Part shown: positions 9,770 through 22,319 of the stretch, in pieces | Layout: the number at the start of each line of letters is the position of its first letter | How positions within the stretch are numbered: the stretch's first letter is position 1 | Assembly (NCBI GenBank): GCA_023935145.1 | Contig: CM043705.1 | Span: forward strand, 24,537,290-24,601,289 | DNA length: 64,000 nt | Origin: Bretschneidera sinensis | Taxonomy: Eukaryota; Streptophyta; Magnoliopsida; Brassicales; Akaniaceae | Direction of reading: 5' to 3' | Translations under genes and position numbers: made by a program | Notes under the pieces: generated by a model | Databases searched by the model: none | Told to the model about the DNA's origin: nothing | The model's input: the letters and a program-made list of their open reading frames with translations, nothing else

Positions 9770-12700
9770 CCCTTCGGTTATGCCTTTTCATTGTTTTCTG
9801 AAGGAAAAATAATTCTGAATTCTAGTTGCAAATGAATTCCATGCTGAGAAACATTGTATTCTTTTTTCCCTTCGATGATGCTGTCCTGTTGGTTTTCTGA
9901 ATGAAAGACTTTATGAATTCTAATGGCAATTGAATTCTATGCTTGGAAACTTTGTATTTTTTCCTTCGTTGGTGGCTACGCATTAGATTTATGAAGAAAA
10001 GACTAATTCTGAATTCTAGGTGCAGTTGAATTCCATGCAAGTAAACATTATATTTATGTCTCTTCGTTGGTGCCTCCCTATTGATTTTCTACAGGAAAAC
10101 TGATTCTAAATTCTAGTTGCATTGGAATTCCATGCTGGTAAACATTATATTTTTGTCTTTTCGGTGGTTCTTTTCCATTGATTTTCTGAAGGACTAATTA
10201 TGAATTCTAATTTCAATTGAATTCATTATGGGAAATATTATATTTTTTGTCCCTTAAGAAAAACTAATTTTGAATTCCTTGCTGGCAAAGATTGTATTAT
10301 TTTGTCCCTTCGGTGGTGCCTTTCATTTAGTTTTTTGAAGAAAAGACTAATTCTAAATTCTAATTGCAGTTGAATTCATTTTGGGAAACATTGTATTTTT
10401 TTGTTCCTTTGGTGGTGCATGTCCTTTTGTTTTCTAAAGAAATCCTAATTCTAATTCTAATTCTAATTCTAATTCTAATTGAATTTCGTGCTGGCAAAGA
10501 TTGTATTATTTTGTCCCTTCGGTGGTGTCTTTCCATTGGTTTGCTGAAGGAATAATTAAAAACATTATATTTTTTTATCGCTTGTGGTGCTTATCCCTTT
10601 GTTTTCTGAAGAAAGACTTATTCTAATTGAATTCCATGCTAGCAAAGATTGTATTATTTTTTCCATTCGGTGGTACTTCTTTATTGTTTTTTGAAGAAGA
10701 TTAATTCTGCATTCTAGTTGCAATTGAATTCCATAGTAAGAAACATTGCATTTTTTCTCCCTTCGGTTGTGCCTTTCCCTTGGTTTTTTTAAGGGAAAAA
10801 TAATTCTGAATTCTAGTTGCAAATGAATTCGGACATTGTATTCTTTTATCCCTACGATGGTGTCTTTTTGTTGGTTTTCTGAAGGAAAAACTATTTCTGA
10901 ATTCTAGTTTCAATTGAATTATTTATGGGTAACATTGTATTTTTTTGTCCCTTCGATAATGCATGTCCATTTGTTTTATGAAGGAAGACTTATTTCAAAT
11001 TATAATTCTAATCGAATTCAACGCTCGCATAAATTGTATTATTTTGTCTCTTCGGTGGTGCCTTTCTATTGGTTTTTTGAATGAATGATTAATTCTGAAT
11101 TCTAATTGAAGTTGAATTCATTATGAGAAACATTGTATTTTTTATTCCATCTGTGGTGCTTGTCCTTTTGTTTTTTGATGAAATACTTATTTTGAATTCT
11201 AATTCTAATTGAATTCCATGTTGACAGAGATTGTATTATTTTGTCCATTCGGTGGTTTTTTGAAGTAAAGATTGATTCTGAATTCTATTTGCAATTAAAT
11301 TTTTGGAAACATTATATTTTTTGTCCCAACGATAGTGCCTTTCCCCCTGTTTTATGAAAAAGGACTTATTCTAAATTCTAATTCTATGAGTTACATGTTG
11401 GCAAAGATTCAATTATTTTGTCCCTTCGATGGTGCTTGTTCGTTGTTTTTTGAAGAAAAATCTAATTTCGCATTCAAGTCGCAATTGAATTTCATGTTGG
11501 TTAACATTCTTTTTTTGTCCTTTCGGTTGAGTTTTTTTTTTGAAGGAAAGAATAATTATGAATTCCATGTTGAGAATCATTGTATTCTTGTCCCTTCGGC
11601 ATTGTGTTCCCGTTGGCTTTCTGAAGGAAAGATTTTTTTGAATTCTATTGGCAATTGAATTCCGTGCTTGGAAACTTTGTAATTTTTTTTTCCTTTGTTG
11701 GTGGCTGCCCATTAGATTTATGAAGAAAAGACTAATTCTGAATTCTAGTTGCAATTGAATTCCATGCTAGTAAACATTATATTTATATCCCTTGTTGGTG
11801 CCTCTTTATTGGTTTTCTGCATAAAAATTCAATTTTGAATTCTAGTTGCATTTGAATTTCATGTTGGTAAACATTACATTTTTGTCCCCTTGGTGGTTTT
11901 TTCTGTTGATTTTCTGAAGGAAAGACTAATTCTGATTTCTAATTGCAATTGAGTTCATTATGGGAAACATGGCATTTTTTGGTCCCTTCAGTGGTGCTTG
12001 TTCGTTGGTTTTCTGAAGATAGACTTATTCTGAATTCTAATTCTACTTGAATTCATTGCTGGCAAAGATTTTGTTATTTTGTCCCTTCGGTTTTGCCTTT
12101 CATTTTGTTTTATGAAGGAAAGACTAATTTTGAATTCAAATTGCAGTTGAATTTATTATGAGAAACATTGTATTCTTTTGTTCCTTTGGTGGTGCTTGTC
12201 CTGTTGTTTTATAAAGAAAACTAATTCTAAATTTTAAATCTAATTGAATTTCATGCTCGCAAAGATTATATTATTTTGTCCCTTCGATGGTGTATTTTCT
12301 TTGGTTTTCTAAAGGAAATATTGATTCTGAATTCTAATTGCAATTGAATTCATTCTTGGGAACATTATATTTCTTTATCCCTTGTGGTGTCTGTCCATTT
12401 GTTTTTTGAAGAAAGATTTATTCTAAATTCTTATTATAATTGAATTCCATTTTAGCAAAGATTGTATTATTGTGCTTTTGGTAGAGCTTGTTCATTGTTT
12501 TTTAAATAAGACTAATTCTAAATTTTAGTCGCAATTGAATTCCATTTTGAGAAACATTATTTTTTTGTCACTTTGGTTGTGCCTTTCCGTTGGTTTTCTT
12601 AAGGAAAGACTAATTCTTAATTCTAATTGAAATTGAATTCATTCTTGGAAACATTGTATTTTGTGTCATTAAGGTGTTGCTTGTCCCTTTGTTTTTATGA

Positions 12701-15322
12701 AGAAAGACTTATTTTGAATTCTAATTCTAATTGAATTCATTTCCTTCAGTGGTGTTTGTTCATTGGTTTTTTTTTTGAAGAAAAGTCTAATTCTTAATTC
12801 TAGTTGCAATTTAATTCCATGCTGGCAACATTGTATATTTTTGTCCATTCAGTTGTGCATTTTTGTTTGTTTTCTAAAGGAAAGAATAATTCTAAATTCT
12901 AGTTGCAAATAAATTTTATGCTGAAAACATTGAATTCTTTTGTCCATTCGATGGTGCCTTCCTGTTGGTTTTCTAAAGGAAAGATATTATGAAATCTAAT
13001 GGGAATTGAATTCTATGCTTGGAAACATTGTATTTTTTGTCTCTTCAGTGGTGATTGTTCATTGTTTTTTTTGAAGAAAGACTTATTATGAATTCTAATT
13101 CTGAAGAAAGACTTATTATGAATTCTAATTATAATTCTAATTGAATTTCATGTTGGAAACATTGTATTTTTTTGTCCCTTCGTTAGGTCCTATCTCTCGG
13201 TTTTCTTAAGACTTATCTCGAATTCTAATTTTAATTGAATTCAATGTTGGTAAACATTATTTTTTTGCCCACTCGGTGATGCCTTTTCGTTGTTTTTTCG
13301 AATGAAAGACTTATTTTGAATTCTAATTGTAATTGAATTCATTTTGAGAAACATTGTATTTTTTTGTCCCTTTGGTGGTGCTTGTCCATTTTTTTTTGAA
13401 TTATAATTTTTATTAAATTCAACGTTGGCAAAGATTGTATTATTTTGTCCCGTTTGTGATGCTTTCTCGGGGTTTTTTTTAAAAAAAAAAAAAAAGAAAA
13501 GACTAATTCTGAATTCTAGTTGCAATTGAATTGCATGCTAGTAAACATTGTTTTTTTTATCCCTTCGGTTGTGCTGTTCTGTTGGTTTTTTGAAGGAAAT
13601 AATAATTGTGAATTCTAGTTGCGATTGAATTCCATGTCGACAAACATTTTATTATTTTGTCCATTCAATGGTGCCTTCACGTTGGTTTGCCGAAGGAAAG
13701 ACATTATGAATTCTAATGTCAATTGAGTTCCATGCTTGGAAACATTGTATGTTTTTGTCTCTTCGGTGGTGTTTGTCCGTTAGTTTTCTGAAAAAAAAAA
13801 AAAAAAAACTTAGTATGAATTCGAATTCTAATTGGATTTCATGTTTGAAATTTTTTTGTTTTTTTTTTCCCTTCATTGGTGCCTGTCCCTTTGTTTTCTT
13901 AACAAAAGACTTATCTCAAATTCTAATTTTAATTGAATTTCACGCTGACATTGTATTTTTTTTTCTCTTCGAATGCTCCTTTGCGTTAGTTTTATGAAGG
14001 AAAAAACAATTCTAAATTCTAGTTGCAAATGAATTTCATGCTAACAAACATTTTTTTCTTTTGTTCCTTTGGTGGTGCCTTCTTGTTGGTCTTCTAAAGG
14101 AAAGATTATTTATGAATTCTAATTTCAATTGAATTATTGACGGGAAACATTGTATTTTTTGTCCATTCGGTGGTTCCTGTTGGTTGGTTTTATGAAGAAA
14201 AACTTATGTTGAATTCTAATTCTAATTCTAATTGAATCTGATGCTAGGAAAGATTGTATTATTTTGTCCATTTGGTCCTTTCTGTTGGTTATCTCAAGGA
14301 AAGACTAATTCTGAATTCTTATTGCAGTTGAATTCATTAAGGTAAACTTTGTATTTTTTGGTCCTTTCGGTGGTGCATGTCCTTTTGATTTCTGATGAAA
14401 GACTTATTCTGAATTCTAATTCTAATTGAATTCCATGCTGGCAAAGATTGTATTATTTTGTCCTTTTGGTGATGCCTTTCTGATGGTTTTCTTAAGGAAA
14501 GGCTAATTCTGAATCTTGATTGCAATTTAATTCATTATGGGAAACAACGTATTTTTTTTGTCCCTTTGGTGGTGCCTATCCTTTTGTTTTATGAAGAAAT
14601 ACTTATTTCGAATCTTAATTCTAATTGAATTCCATGCTGGCAAAGATTGTATTATTTTGTTCATTTGATGGTGCTTGTTCATTGCATTTTTGAAGAAAAG
14701 ATTAATTCTGAATTCTAGTCGCAATTGATTTCAATGCTAGCAAACATTGTATTTTTTTTCATTTCAGTTGTGCATTTCCGTTGGTTTTCTGAAGAAAAGA
14801 ATAATTATGAATTCTAGTTGCAAATGAACTCCTTGCTAACAAACATTATATTCTTTTGTCCCTTTAGCCTTCTCGTTGGTTTTTTGAAGAAAAGATATTA
14901 TGAATTCTAATAGCAATTGAATTATGTTCTTGGAAACATTGTATTTTTTTGTCTCTTCAGTGGTGCTTGTTCATTGATTTTTTGAAGAAAAACTTAGTCT
15001 GAATTCTAATTCTAATTGAATTTCATATACGAAATATTGTATTTTTTTTGTCCCTTCATTGGTGCATGTCCCTTGGTTTTCTTAAGAAAGGACTTATCCC
15101 GAATTCTAATTTTAATTGAATTCATGCTAGTAAACATTATATTTTCGTCCCTTTGGTGGTACATTTTTCGTTGGTTTTTTGAAGGAAAGACTAATTATGA
15201 ATTCTAATTGCAATTGAAGTCATTCTGGGACACTGTATTTTTTTGTTCTTTTGGTGATGCTTGTCCCTTTGTTTTCTAAAGAAAGATTTATTTTGAATTC
15301 TAATTCTTATTGAATTCCATAG
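9770..15322. repeat. ~97-100-bp satellite array, roughly 55 units
   Basis: A degenerate unit of about 97-100 bp repeats across 5.5 kb. In each unit, CTTCGGTGGTGCCTTTCCGT is followed by TTGGTTTTCTGAAGGAAAGA, then two GAATTC sites about 17 bp apart flanking a TTGCAA centre, then CATGCTGGCAAACATTGTAT and a T-run. Unit lengths vary by deletion (some ~60 bp) and by local additions, such as TAATTC runs near 10443-10480. Short frames on both strands (repeated MQLEFRIS on the minus strand) come from the repeat and are not genes. Related blocks lie at 21035-21267, 34029-35612, 40586-41180, 44740-45085 and 46325-47830. Confidence 0.93.
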
Positions 15323-15833
15323 TGTTGATGTCGAAAATCTGCCATGAATTCGAACAGTTGGGAAACGAAGCTTGAGTGCACAACGATCAAAGAAACCCTA
15401 AGGAGTTGCCGGATGACCGAAGCGATTGTACCTCTAGAGGGACTGTTTGATGCCTAAGTTAGTATTGGGCTTAGAAAATAAAAGTTGTTTAGAGTAGAGA
15501 GTATTTGTTGTGTGTACCTTTTGATAGTGAGAGCCCCTTTATATAGTTTGGGAGATGGAATCCCGATAAGAACGTAATTGTTGATAAGGTTGATCTTTAT
15601 TTAAATTTTGAGTTATCCTGATAGGATTAGGGCTTGTTTGGAGATAAGGCTGAGCTTATTCATGAGATAGTGTCGTTGTAGAATTAGTGTTCTAGTGTGA
15701 AAGTATCATTACACCCTTTGCCATATGTCTTTGTTTGATTAGTTGCCTGTCCTTCTTGCGAAATTACTTTTTTGCCTTTGACGGGTGCCACGTGTCATTA
15801 AGTTATTGGACAAATTTTTTTTACCCTATATCA
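15323..15833 (-). mobile_element. Tat-type 3' LTR, antisense
   Basis: It starts TGTTGATGTCG on the plus strand and ends TATATCA. The sense strand therefore reads TG...CATCAACA, like the LTRs at 52091-52622 and 33536-34028. A sense TATA box (TATATAAAG) is at 15537-15545. Directly right of it, 15834-15850 reads in sense as GGAAGTGGAGGGGCATT, a polypurine tract, so this is a 3' LTR. No coding region follows, only tandem repeats. It interrupts the satellite; the five bases before it are CATAG. Confidence 0.85.
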
Positions 15834-16852
15834 AATGCCCCTCCACTTCCTTGAGTACAGTTATGCAGTTAAGGAAGTAGTTTGTAAAATGCTTGATTTG
15901 AAGGGGGTCTGTGCTTGACATGAGGTAGCCAAGGCTTGGTATGTTATGCTCGGCATGCGGCGACCTTGGCTTGAGGTGCTTAGCATGATGAAACCAAGGC
16001 TTAGTGCGTCGTGCTCAGCGTGCTATGGCTGAGGCTTTGAGGTGCATGGCATGATGAAGTCAAGGCTTATATGTCATGCTCGATATTCGGTGGCTGAGGC
16101 TTAAAGTTCTTGGCATAATGTAGCCAAGGCTTAATATATCATGCTCGACATATGGTCACCGAGGCTTAAAGTGCTTAGTGTGATGTAAAGGCTTGGTATG
16201 TCGTGCTCGACTTGCGGTAGCTGCGGCTTGAGGTGCTTGGCATGATGAAGCCAAGAGTTATTTGTCATGCTCGGCGTTCGGTGGTTGAGGCTTAAAACTG
16301 CTTGGCATGATGTAGCCAAGGCTTGGAATGTCGTGCTCGACATGAGGTAGCCAAGGCTTAATGTATTGTGCTCGGTGTTCGGTGGCCGAGGCTTAAAGTG
16401 CTTAGAATGATGAACCTAAGGCTTGATGTATTGTGATCGGTGTTTGGTGGCTGAGGTTTGAAGTGCTTGGGATAATGAAGCCAATGTTTGATGTATCGTG
16501 CTTGGCGTTCGGTGGCCGAGGCTTGAAGTGCTTGACATGATGAAGCCAAGGTTTATTATGTCATGCTTAGCATTCAGTTGCTGAGGCATGAGGTGCTTGA
16601 CTTGATGAAGCCAAGGCTTATTGTGTCATGCTCGATGTTCGGTGGCCGAGGATTAAAGTGCTTAGCATGATGTGGCCAAGGCTTAATATGTCATGCTCGG
16701 CGTGTGGTAGCGAAGGCTTAATGTATTGTGCTTGGCTCGATATGATGAAGCCTCGACATTCGGTGGTTGAGGCTTAAAAGTGCTTGGCATAATGAAGCAA
16801 AGGCTTGATGTATCGTGCTCGGTGTTCGATGGCCGAGGCTTAAAGTGCTTGG
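15834..16852 (-). repeat. ~65-bp tandem array (3' region of a Tat-type element)
   Basis: After the purine tract and a short spacer, a unit of about 65 bp built on GTGCTTGGCATGATGAAGCC, AAGGCTT and GTGCTCGGCGTTCGGTGGC recurs about 14 times. GCCAAGGC and GCCGAGGC alternate in the units. The open frames on the minus strand are repeat read-through. The array is broken by the insertion at 16853 and continues at 18458. Confidence 0.88.
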
Positions 16853-18457
16853 TGTCACGGTCCGCTGGATTTGACCTAAACCCAAAGAATCATGCGGCGC
16901 TAAAACTTCTCTAAGTCCTAGGCAGACTTTGTTCACCTTTAGTTTTTCGCCTCAAGAACTCACAAGACAACCTTTTTGAAGCCCCAAGAATCATCACACT
17001 TTCTCTAAAACTCAAACCAACATTCCAAGGAGCCCACTTGAGCACGCACACAAGCGTCGAAGTCTCCACTTAAAGCTTGGCCCTCTTCCAAACAACCATC
17101 TTACCGTGTCTCCGATGCTCCACTGATACGAAATTCTTCAAGACCCAACATACCTGATTCCAAGACCCACAAGATGCTTGAGCTTGTCTTACAGGTTATC
17201 ATACCAGTCTCGAACCAATTGCACTGTCCCACTGACTCAAATAGCCACATACGTAAGCTAATGGTCCTCATCAGCCATCGCGCCTTTAGACCCCAATAAG
17301 GAACACTTACCCGATTAGGATCACATGAGTAGTCTTATTGGAACCTTAAGACACCCTAGAAATCCCACAAAGTTGTCATCTGTGTCAATTCCTAGCTCAC
17401 TCACCTGTAATCTCTCTTACCTGTTTGCCCACTGAAGACGCATAATGTCGCCCCTAATTGTGCTGGTCACTGATTCGCTACTTGCACATTGAAGCACAAT
17501 CCTTCTTTCCTTGTTTTAGACACATGGATGATATTCCATCATCCTAACCGAACCGCCCATAAATCCAACTACACGCAACCAACTGTCAAGCTTGACTGCA
17601 CGCACACTGCCTACAAGCTGAACTGAAGATAGCCGACGGGTAACTCGCCGACTGATGAACAATGCCTCCCATCATTGTGCTAAACACACTGATGATAGCC
17701 CACAACATAACCGAGAGTCTGCATGCACGAAAATATGGTTGCACGCACTCAGCCCACAACTTAATCGAAGATGTCCTCATGGGTGCCTCATAGCCACATG
17801 AAAACCGTACACTACTTGCGCACAGAGTGCCAAGATGATATCTGATAGCCCACATGATAGTGAATGTAGGGTAAAGCCTCAAGCACGGGAGAAGAGTGCA
17901 AAATAGTGCATACAAGCCACCTATATAGTCCATGAAGCTCCCAACTTCGTGGAGGCACAAGTCACTGTGGCCCAAAACCCGTACCTTAGTTTCCTTGGGA
18001 GGCTCACTTAGTGCCCACACGTTTCTCAAACCATGCCCAATCATGGCCCATGTGTGTGCACCGGGAGTGGTGGAGAGCCTAACACATTTACCCCCCCCCC
18101 CCTAAAGAGTCTTAAGTCTTAAGTCATTTGAGCTTTTCAAGCAAGAAACATACCTCATGCTTGAGCCATCATAATCCCTTAATAAATCTAATTTACAAAA
18201 TCTACCAAATCTCAACATACCATATCATTGCATGCATCTTCAAGATACTCACAAAAAATTCCCATTAATTTTCAGAGCATAAATCATATAATTAAGAAAG
18301 TGTCATTGTGCCACTCTAGCACACGACTGACACACATCTGTTGCACAACTTCCCCACAACCAGGCTACACTTGCTGCACAGAACTCACATAGATCACCAT
18401 ACAACCCACTTAAAGGCCAACAAATAGCAACCATGCCCAATGGTGCGTACCGTGACA
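16853..18457. mobile_element. 1.6-kb LTR-like insertion in the 65-bp array
   Basis: It begins TGTCACGGTCCGC and ends GCGTACCGTGACA, so its ends are imperfect inverted repeats with TG...CA termini. The flanks are CTTGG (16848-16852) and CGTGG (18458-18462), an almost perfect 5-bp target duplication, and the 65-bp array resumes in phase. The simplest reading is a solo LTR. Alternatively, on the minus strand a G12 tract (18091-18102) followed by TGTTAGGCTC resembles a polypurine tract plus LTR start, giving an LTR at 16853-18084. The 152-codon minus-strand frame at 17586-18044 resembles nothing I know. Confidence 0.72.
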
Positions 18458-18746
18458 CGTGGCATAATGAAACCAATGCTTGATGTATCGTGCTCGGCGT
18501 TCGGTGGTCGAGGCTTGAAGTGGTTGGCATGATGAAACCAAGGCTTAATGTATCATGCAAGGCTTAATATGTCATGCTCGTTATACGGTGGCCGAGACTT
18601 AAAGTGCTTGGCATGATGTAACCAAAGCTTGGTATGTCGTGCGGTAGCTGAGGCTTGAGGTGCTTGGCTTGCAGTCAAGGCTTATTTTTCATGCTCGGGG
18701 TTCAGTGGCCGAGGCTTAATAGTGCTTGGCCTATAATGTAGCCAAG
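18458..18746 (-). repeat. Continuation of the 65-bp array
   Basis: Same units as 15834-16852, about four copies, partly rearranged. It ends where a second copy of the TGTCA-type insertion begins. Confidence 0.85.
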
Positions 18747-18925
18747 TGTCATGGTTCGCTAGATTTTCCCTAAATCCAGAGGATCATGCGGCGCTAAAAC
18801 TTTGCCAAGTTCTAACCAGCCTTTCTTCACCTCGAGTTTCAACCTCAAGAATTCATAAGACAGCCTTTTTGAAGCCACATAACTCAACACAGTTTCTCTG
18901 AAATTCAAACCCACAGTATCATGAA
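18747..18925. mobile_element. Partial second copy of the 16853 element
   Basis: Starts TGTCATGGTTCGC and follows the first ~180 bp of the 16853-18457 insertion, including ATCATGCGGCGCTAAAAC. It then breaks off and gives way to the 1.1-kb satellite unit near 18955. Confidence 0.8.
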
Positions 18926-18954
18926 ACTCGTAAGACACTTAACATTGTCCAAGA

Positions 18955-21034
18955 GGTTTCAGACTCTTCTATGCTAGTTTTCACACCAAGGAACAACCTA
19001 GTCATGAGTACTCTAATGCTAGCATTTCGAGTCAATAGTCAAATTCTAACTTGATTCTTGGATAATGTTAGGGTCACTAAGGTTCTCGAGGGGTCTAATA
19101 TCTTAAAGCTCAATTGGCTTGATTATATTTGTGATAATAGTTTTATTTCTTTTGATTACAATTTATTTATTTCTGTAATATTTGTTTGTAATATATATCT
19201 GTTCTTATATGTTTATCTATTGATTCATTAATACAGTTAAAACTGGGAATCTTAAATCATTAAATTTTATGTGGTATGATTGATATGTAAGCATGGTGCA
19301 TTTTACAGTTAGTCGGTCTTTGGTATTTTTTTCAATCGGTGGTGCTTTTTCGTTGGTGAATATATTAATTTTTTGGGTTGAGTCTATATGTATCTTCAAA
19401 TAAAGTATGTCATTGTAAAAAAATCCACTTTGTGTTATAATACGAATTTGACTTGGTGATTTGATAATATAGTTTATGTACGAAAATCTTCCGAGAAAGC
19501 TTCTTTGAAAATTCAGTGATCATGTGAGTCCTTGGATATTTCATTTTTTAGGATCTAATAGGACTCTTTTTATCTACCCTAATATCTTTGAATATTTGAA
19601 AAGAAGGAAAAGGAGATTGTGCTTTGTCAACTCCATGTCATGCCTTTTGTGTTTTGACAAACTACCACTACTAGACTTATATTGTGTCTTATAGTGTACT
19701 AAATGATGATAGTTGAACCTTCTTTGTCTTAAAGCTCCCTTGGCTTTGTTATATTAGTGACACTAGCTTTATTTTTGTTGATTACAGTTTATTTATTTTT
19801 TATTCTAATTGTTTCTAATTCATATAAGTTCTTGGATGTTCATCAATTGATTCATTGATACAATTAGAAAGTGAAAATCTAAAATCATTAAATGGCATGT
19901 GGTATGACTGATATGTAAGCGCGATGCATCTTAAAGTCTGCCTGTTTTTGGTATTTTTTTAGTTGGTGGTGTCATTTCGTTAGTGCTATATATATATATA
20001 TATATATATATTTTAGGTTGACTCTCTGTGTTTCTTCAAGCAAAGTATGTCATTGTAGGCAAATCCACTGTATATGTTATAATACGAATTTGACTTGGTG
20101 ATTTGATGATATAGTTTATGTGTGAAAATCTTATATGCAAGATACTGTGAAAATTCAGTGATCATGTGAGTTCTTGAATGTTTTGTTTTTAAGCTCTAAT
20201 AAGACTTTTGTATTTTCCTTGATATCTCTGAATGTTTGAAAAGAAAGAAAAGGAGAATTATACTTTGTGAACTCTATGTTCTGCCTTGTGTATCTTGGCA
20301 AACTACTACTACTAAACCTATTTTTTTTTGTTTAATATTGTACTAAATGATGACAATTGAACATTGTTTTCCATATATCCTCTTTGTTTCATGGAATCTG
20401 ATGCTCTAAATTCTAGAAGTCAAGATAGATGCTTATGTTACAGTTGGGTTCTTCAAAATGTGAGTGCTTACATGAATGGTAGATTTTATTTGCTTTGCAT
20501 CAAATATTGTTCGTGTATTGATTATCGAAGCATGATAAGCATTTTTTAGCATTGTATATTATGTTTATTATTTAATTGTGTGGTGAATATGAGTTTGTCT
20601 GCCTCTGTTGCTTTCATTGCTTCATCTTGTGATTGTTCCTCTGGGATGGAAAGTAAAGTTTCTCAAGGTCTCTTCTATGCTAGTTAGAACACCAAGGGAC
20701 AACCTAATCATGATTGCTTAGATGTTAGCTTTTAGAGTTTGTAGTCAATATGAGTTTATGCCTTGTTAAAGTTAGGTTCGTTCATGTTCTTGGTACGTAT
20801 GACGTCTTAAAGCTCACTTGGCTTGAATATATTGGTGACACTAGCTTTATTTTTTGATTAAATTTTATTTATTTCTGTCCTATGTGTTTGTAATGCATAT
20901 ATGTTCTTGTATGTTTATCTACTAATTCAATGATACAGTTAGAAAGTGAAAATCTAAAATCATTAAATAACATGTTGTATGATTGATATGTTACCATGGT
21001 GCATCTTAGAGTAAGTCAGTCTTAGCTAATTTTT
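18955..21034. repeat. ~1.1-kb satellite units (left block)
   Basis: Two diverged copies of the long unit that dominates 43946-51790. Landmarks in order are TATGCTAG with ACACCAAGG (18978 and 20672), CTTAAAGCTC, GATACAGTTAGAAA, the GGTGGTGCC/CGTTGGT junction, a GGGTTGACTC-type stretch, ATACGAATTTGACTTGGTGA and TACTAAATGATG. The first copy lacks about 400 bp: near 19715-19730 it jumps from the end of one unit into the middle of the next. No coding region is visible. Confidence 0.85.
19987..20010. repeat. (TA)12 microsatellite
   Basis: Twelve TA dinucleotides sit exactly at the point of the 1.1-kb unit where other copies carry the ~100-bp array. Confidence 0.95.
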
Positions 21035-21267
21035 TTAATCGGTGGTGCCTTTCCTTTGGTTTTTGGAAGGAAACTATAATTCTCATTGCAATTGAATTCC
21101 ATGATTTGAAATATTTTATTTTTTTCTCTTCGGTGGTGTCTATCCATTGGCTTTCTTAAGAAAAGACTTATTTTGAATTTTAATTATAATAGAATTTCAT
21201 GTTGGAAAGGTTGTATTTTTTTGTCCCTTCGGTGATGTCTGTCATTTGGTTTTCTTAAGAAAAAATT
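21035..21267. repeat. ~100-bp satellite units
   Basis: About two and a half units start at the GGTGGTGCC junction of the long unit and are cut by the Tat-type element. The array resumes at 34029 after it. Confidence 0.85.
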
Positions 21268-21515
21268 TGATGATGTACGAAATATTTTGTAACCAATGAC
21301 ACGTCGGCTTGTGGCACCCTCCAAGGGCATATAGGTAATTTTGTAAACAAGACAGATAACTTGTCAAATAGTTAGACGTGGTAAAGGGCAAAACAGTAAC
21401 CTCACATCAAATCCTAATTTCTCTAGGATACTCTAGCCTATGAAAACCTTAGTCTTATCAGAATACTCTAGCCTATGGGAACCTTAATGCTATCATAATA
21501 CTCTAGACAATCGCA
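21268..21515 (+). repeat. Truncated 5' LTR (Tat-type)
   Basis: Aligns with the first part of the 3' LTR (33536 onward), including GTGGCACCCTCCAAGG and the doubled ACTC(T/C)AGCCTATG blocks. It stops before the TATA region and is followed directly by gag-like sequence, so the promoter, primer site and 5' gag have been deleted. Confidence 0.75.
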
Positions 21516-22290
21516 TTTAAGAATTGGCTCAGGTTAGAGACTTTCAACTCTAAGCTTACCAGATGCCCAACCAAAAACATGAATGAGATCTGACCGAGCC
21601 GAGGAATACATACTCACAAAATAAGACTAGGCATTCTGAAGGGAATGAGAAGAGGGCAGAGAAAAGAGTAAGGGGGAATAGTCTGAACCAAAGAATGACT
21701 TAAGGAAGAAGCCCTACAATGATGAAAGCGAGAGAACCCTCAAATGTTCGATAGCTACACACTGCTCAATGCCCCTAGGGCCAACATCCTAATGAACATC
21801 CGAGACCGAGATTTCATTTAATGGCTCTTGAAACCCATGAACACAATTGAAAACAAAGGAAAGTCTAGATGGTATCGCTTCCACAGAGACCACAAGCATA
21901 TGACACCGAGGAGTGCAAAGGCCTAAAGAACCAAATAGAGTCCCTTATCCACGGAGGATACTTGATAGAATACACTTGAGCCTCTACAGTCAGAGGGGAT
22001 GATAGGGAATGACCAAGACAAAGTCCTCAATGCATCCTCAAATTAAGCACAGAGCACAGCCCCGAGTGAACTCCTAGGCGAAGTCCCCGAAAAAACACTT
22101 GGCACAACCCCAAGCGAGGTCTTACGTAAAGCAGCAGACCAAGCCCATGAAGAAACCTTTAGGACAACGGGCCCCACAAGGCAATTAGGGAGACCAGACC
22201 ACCATAATCAACACCATTAAAACAATGGCCCAACAACTAGTAGACATTCATTAGAGGCTAAAAAAGCCTATACCAGATCAGTCGCCTCGG
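21516..22290 (+). pseudogene. gag C-terminal remnant (Tat-type)
   Basis: Near 21875-21975 two frames together show a gag zinc-binding segment of the RFHRDHKH ... EECKGLKNQIESL type, split by a frameshift. The same segment appears in the right-hand Tat element near 61540-61617. The rest is low-complexity charged sequence with many stops. The N-terminal gag is missing because the 5' end is deleted. Confidence 0.65.
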
Positions 22291-22319
22291 TTAGTGGACC
22301 TAGTAAGAAAGTAAAAACT

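Noticed and set aside
9822..15207. Many open frames of 60-113 codons on both strands with repeated MQLEFRIS- or ILILIEFHA-like peptides
   Set aside because: They follow the ~100-bp satellite unit in different phases, change frame between units and have no family resemblance; they are repeat read-through.
9770..15322. Regularly spaced repeats that could suggest a CRISPR-like array
   Set aside because: Units are contiguous and degenerate with no unique spacers, and the setting is a plant genome.
16131..16936. Minus-strand Ser/His-rich frames (SLGHRTPSTIH repeats)
   Set aside because: Translation of the 65-bp tandem array; frames are interrupted by unit-length changes.
17586..18044. 152-codon minus-strand frame as a possible host gene
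   Set aside because: It lies inside an LTR-like insertion, is Cys/Trp/Met-rich without any domain, and has no counterpart in the second partial copy.
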